Source: Akkermansiaceae bacterium UBA5020 | GTDB lineage: Bacteria; Verrucomicrobiota; Verrucomicrobiia; Verrucomicrobiales; DEV007 | DNA length: 15,909 nucleotides | Assembly (NCBI GenBank): GCA_002396885.1 | Contig: DGXY01000077.1 | Coordinates: 1 to 15,909, forward strand | Reading direction: 5' to 3' | Part shown: in pieces, positions 13,654 to 15,909 of the stretch | Position numbering within the stretch: the first letter of the stretch is position 1 | Layout: the number at the start of each line of letters is the position of its first letter | Program-made: the position numbers and the translations under genes | Notes under the pieces: generated by a model | The model's input: only the letters and a program-made list of their open reading frames with translations | Database searches by the model: none | Told to the model about the DNA's origin: nothing

Positions 13654-14004
13654 TCACCCCAAAAACGCCTCCCACTCCGCTTCCTTGAAACCGACGAGGC
13701 CGGCTGTTTCGGTGAGGAGGAAGGGGCGCTTCACGAGGTTGCCGTTTCCGGCGAGAAGGTCGATCGCCTCCGCCTCGGACATCGCGGGGAGCTTTTCGCC
13801 GAGCTTCAATTCACGGTAGTCGCCGCCGGAGGTGTTGAAGAGGCGCTTGAGGTCGCCCCCGTAAATCGCGAGCATGCGCCTCAACTCGGCCTCGGTCGGC
13901 GCTTGCTCGCGGATGGGGATTTCAGTGAAGACAATGGCGCGGGCCTGCAGCCACTTCACAGCCTTCCGGCAGGTGTCGCACTTGGCGTAGGTATAAATCT
14001 TCAT
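13654..14004 (-). CDS. ArsC/Spx-family thioredoxin-fold protein
   Basis: Small cytoplasmic protein of 116 residues of the ArsC-like family, which contains glutaredoxin-coupled arsenate reductases, YffB, and the RNA-polymerase-binding regulators Spx and MgsR. The N terminus MKIYTYAKCDTCRKAVKWL carries a C9-x-x-C12 redox pair and the beta-alpha start of a thioredoxin fold. IPIREQAPTE, LKRLFNTSG, YRELKL and LVKRPFLL are family landmarks; RP in the last is strongly conserved. The CxxC pair points to the Spx/MgsR or YffB side rather than classical ArsC with one N-terminal cysteine. In Spx such a pair is a thiol-stress switch, but regulation in this phylum is unproven. No arsenic genes are nearby. 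It lies downstream of the MFS gene on the same strand, separated by a strong hairpin. Confidence 0.85.
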   Translation of the reverse strand: MKIYTYAKCDTCRKAVKWLQARAIVFTEIPIREQAPTEAELRRMLAIYGGDLKRLFNTSGGDYRELKLGEKLPAMSEAEAIDLLAGNGNLVKRPFLLTETAGLVGFKEAEWEAFLG

Positions 14005-14023
14005 CGGATTGTGGAGGGAAATA

Positions 14024-14051
14024 GAAAGGGGAGACTTTCGCCTCCCCTTTC
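14024..14051 (-). terminator. hairpin between the MFS and ArsC/Spx-family genes
   Basis: GAAAGGGGAG (14024-14033) and CTCCCCTTTC (14042-14051) are perfect 10-base arms with an 8-base loop. On the - strand the hairpin follows the MFS stop by about 90 nt and is followed by a TATTT stretch, a weak T-tract. It is the best terminator candidate in the window and would separate the two - strand genes. It ends about 20 nt before the ArsC/Spx start codon, so a leader structure is an alternative. Confidence 0.5.
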
Positions 14052-14142
14052 ACCATGAAGAAAATGAACGGCTCTTCAAGCCGCGGTGGGATAGAGATCC
14101 ACAAGGTCCGGTGACTCAACCGGTGAACCTCTCATCGTTCGA

Positions 14143-15711
14143 CTAATGACCGTTGAGCACTTGGGCCTTGTAGCCACCCTTCGATCTGAAGAAGAAGAAA
14201 AGGATCAGGTAACACACCAGCATGAAGGCCGGGAAAAGCGCCATTGTCCCGAGGGCCTTGAACTGGGCCGAACGGTTCGCTGCATCCACGGCTCCCTTCT
14301 CGGTGGCGTCCGTCAGGGTGGCGGCCTTGTCCGGATCGATCGCTTGGTAGGCGCCGAGGACGTAGTGTTTCTCGCTGGAGATTTTCCCGACGAGGGCGGC
14401 CTGGGGTCCTGCGGCAAGTTCAGCCGTGGCAGTCTTCTCTTGAATCGCCCCGATGAAAGGGAATCCGAGAATGCCGACGGCGATCATGCCGATACCGGAA
14501 ATGGCGTTGAGAGTGAGCGCGCCGCCTTTCGGGCACTGCTCGGCGGTGACACCGAGCATGGTCGGCCAGAAGAAGGTCTTGCCGAACGCGTATAGGGTGG
14601 CAGCACTGAAGATCACGACCATGCCGGAGTTGCCCGTCTTGGACAGGGCGAAAAGACCGGCAATGGCGAGGACCGCGCTGAGCACCAGCAAACCGATGGG
14701 CGAGAGCTTGTGGACGATGGGGCCTGCGAAGAAGCGCAGCACCATCATGATCACTGAGGTGTAGATCAACACCCAGGCAGGATTGAAGCCCGCTTCCTTC
14801 ATCGGGTGCTCCATCAGTCCAGTGATCCAGCCGTCCGTGCCGATTTCGGTCGTCGCAAGCGGCATCATGATGATGATGAGAAATGCAAGGAAACCGCGGC
14901 CGAGGCTGCGAGTGTAGAGGCCAAAAGCGACCACAACGAGAATGGTGAGCGCCCAGGTCAACCACGACGGCCACCAGGCGAAAACTTCGGCGAGCTGGGC
15001 GAAGATGAGCCCGAAGCCCACAAAGGCACCGAAGGCACCGAACTCGGCGAGCATCTCGCGGTAGGAAACACCGGCGGCCTCGCGCTCGTTCACGGGGAAC
15101 TGCACGCGGAGGAGCATGATGAGGTAAATCACGGCGGGCACGGCAATGATGCCGAGAACGATGCGCCAGTCACCGGTAGCGGCGACCTCGGCCAGGCCGA
15201 TGGTGATGAGACCGCCGAGGGCAAGACCACCGGGCCAGCCGGCGTGGAGAATGTTGAGCCATTTGGTCTTGTCGCGGCTGAACATCGTCGCGACGACGGG
15301 ATTGATGAACGCCTCCACGGTGCCGTTCCCGAGACCAAGAATGAAGGAACCCCAGTAGAGGTAGCTGTAACCCTTCGCTTGCGCGGCTCCGAGATCCGCC
15401 CCCTCCACGCCTTGGATCGCTCCGTAGGCAAGACAGGCGAGAACAATATAAAGAGCGTAGCAGACGAACGAAAAGATCATCGCGACGCGGTATCCGATCT
15501 TGTCGATGATGAGACTGAAGAGGATGATCGAGACACCGAAAGGCCAGATGCCGGCGCCTTTCAGGGCACCGATTGTGCCTTTGTCCAAATTGAAGTCGGC
15601 TCCGAAACGGACATCACACAGATACATACGCGAAAAGAAGGCGAAAGCCGTGGTGATCAGGGCAATGAAACAACCCCAGAACAGGGCCATCGATGGTTTT
15701 TGGTCGCTCAT
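14143..15711 (-). CDS. major facilitator superfamily transporter
   Basis: Inner-membrane secondary transporter of 522 residues with about 12 predicted hydrophobic spans, the first at ALFWGCFIALITTAFAFF and the last at ALFPAFMLVCYLILFFFF. The loop between spans 2 and 3 reads DKIGYRVAM, a degenerate form of the MFS motif A. NILHAGWPGGLALGGL in the fifth-span region is reminiscent of sugar and organic-acid MFS members, but the substrate cannot be assigned. A longer than usual polar segment (about 420-485) precedes the last span, with QEKTATAEL at its start. ATG 15711 (MSDQKPSMALFWG) is chosen over the in-frame ATG 15762 because the extra 17 residues are polar and atypical. No Shine-Dalgarno sequence is visible. 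The gene is convergent to the middle cluster and is not part of it. Confidence 0.9.
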   Translation of the reverse strand: MSDQKPSMALFWGCFIALITTAFAFFSRMYLCDVRFGADFNLDKGTIGALKGAGIWPFGVSIILFSLIIDKIGYRVAMIFSFVCYALYIVLACLAYGAIQGVEGADLGAAQAKGYSYLYWGSFILGLGNGTVEAFINPVVATMFSRDKTKWLNILHAGWPGGLALGGLITIGLAEVAATGDWRIVLGIIAVPAVIYLIMLLRVQFPVNEREAAGVSYREMLAEFGAFGAFVGFGLIFAQLAEVFAWWPSWLTWALTILVVVAFGLYTRSLGRGFLAFLIIIMMPLATTEIGTDGWITGLMEHPMKEAGFNPAWVLIYTSVIMMVLRFFAGPIVHKLSPIGLLVLSAVLAIAGLFALSKTGNSGMVVIFSAATLYAFGKTFFWPTMLGVTAEQCPKGGALTLNAISGIGMIAVGILGFPFIGAIQEKTATAELAAGPQAALVGKISSEKHYVLGAYQAIDPDKAATLTDATEKGAVDAANRSAQFKALGTMALFPAFMLVCYLILFFFFRSKGGYKAQVLNGH

Positions 15712-15909
15712 AAGTTGGTTGGAATCGAATAGAGTCTTTCTGGCACGGGTTGAAAGTCCCAAGAAAGACGCAACCTCTTAACAAACGCGGCCGTTTCCAC
15801 AAGCAGAAATGACGACAAAATCGCGTCCCGTCCACTGAAGCACCTTTCGTCGAGGGAGCTTTCGCCCGAGTCTGCCCCTCCCTACCAAGCGACTTCGTAA
15901 AAGGTTTTT
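15712..15909. other. gene-free upstream region of the MFS gene
   Basis: No supported gene is present in these 198 nt. The region should contain the MFS promoter on the - strand, but I see no convincing -35/-10 pair. The only notable structure is the symmetric site at 15783-15796. The other upstream neighbour lies outside the window. Confidence 0.4.
15783..15796. promoter_or_regulatory. symmetric site AAACG-N4-CGTTT upstream of the MFS gene
   Basis: AAACG and CGTTT are inverted arms around CGGC, centred about 78 nt before the MFS start codon. LacI-family operators often have AAACG/CGTTT half-sites around a central CG, usually with closer spacing. No LacI-type regulator is encoded here, so this is only a candidate. 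Confidence 0.2.

Noticed and set aside
14108..14126. Direct repeat of CCGGTGA upstream of the ArsC/Spx-family gene
   Set aside because: Two 7-base units 12 bases apart are weak evidence and match no site I know.
14806..15732. Frame of 308 codons on the + strand opposite the MFS gene
   Set aside because: The product is a hydrophilic complement of membrane-protein codons, whereas the - strand frame has 12 membrane spans.
1..15909. tRNA, rRNA, insertion sequence or phage genes
   Set aside because: I looked for transposase or integrase motifs, tRNA-like cloverleaf sequence and rRNA conserved segments and saw none. A covariance-model scan could not be run.

Overview
The window looks like a chromosomal stretch from a member of the Planctomycetes–Verrucomicrobia–Chlamydiae group, most likely a Verrucomicrobium. 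The grounds are high GC with strong G/C third positions, a PSCyt1/DUF1549/DUF1553 protein next to a Tat-exported DUF1501 protein (a pair typical of Planctomycetota and Verrucomicrobiota), few Shine-Dalgarno sequences, and short intergenic repeats built from CACGGAA/TTCCGTG units. No database search was possible, so the phylum is an inference.

Left part (1-2709): repeat DNA, then three housekeeping-type genes on the + strand: a RdgB/HAM1 nucleotide pyrophosphatase, tyrosyl-tRNA synthetase, and a tandem-ACT protein of the GcvR type. A doubtful 41-codon reading frame overlaps the stop of the last one.

Middle part (2779-13514): six + strand genes with gaps of 65 nt, a 17-nt overlap, 2 nt, 65 nt and 118 nt. 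They encode an exported papain-fold protease with a C-terminal LGFP-type region, an exported isochorismatase-like/SGNH hydrolase fusion, a membrane histidine kinase with a large extracytoplasmic sensor, its NarL-type response regulator, a c-type-cytochrome-like PSCyt/DUF1549/DUF1553 protein, and a DUF1501 protein. The most interesting observation is that the kinase ectodomain consists of two and a half copies of the same discoidin-like module that sits inside the DUF1553 protein two genes downstream. Sensor and putative effector may therefore recognise the same ligand. I infer a regulated extracytoplasmic system acting on an unknown polymer or surface; the substrate cannot be read from the sequence.

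Right part (13515-15909): a repeat-rich convergent gap, then on the - strand an ArsC/Spx-family protein and a 522-residue MFS transporter, with a clear hairpin between them. The last 198 nt hold no gene, only a possible operator upstream of the transporter.

Small repeats are conspicuous. One is inserted in frame in the DUF1549 domain, one forms a long hairpin between the DUF1553 and DUF1501 genes, and near-identical copies of another lie in opposite orientation at 83-115 and 13583-13615. Long antisense reading frames across the window are shadows of high-GC genes.
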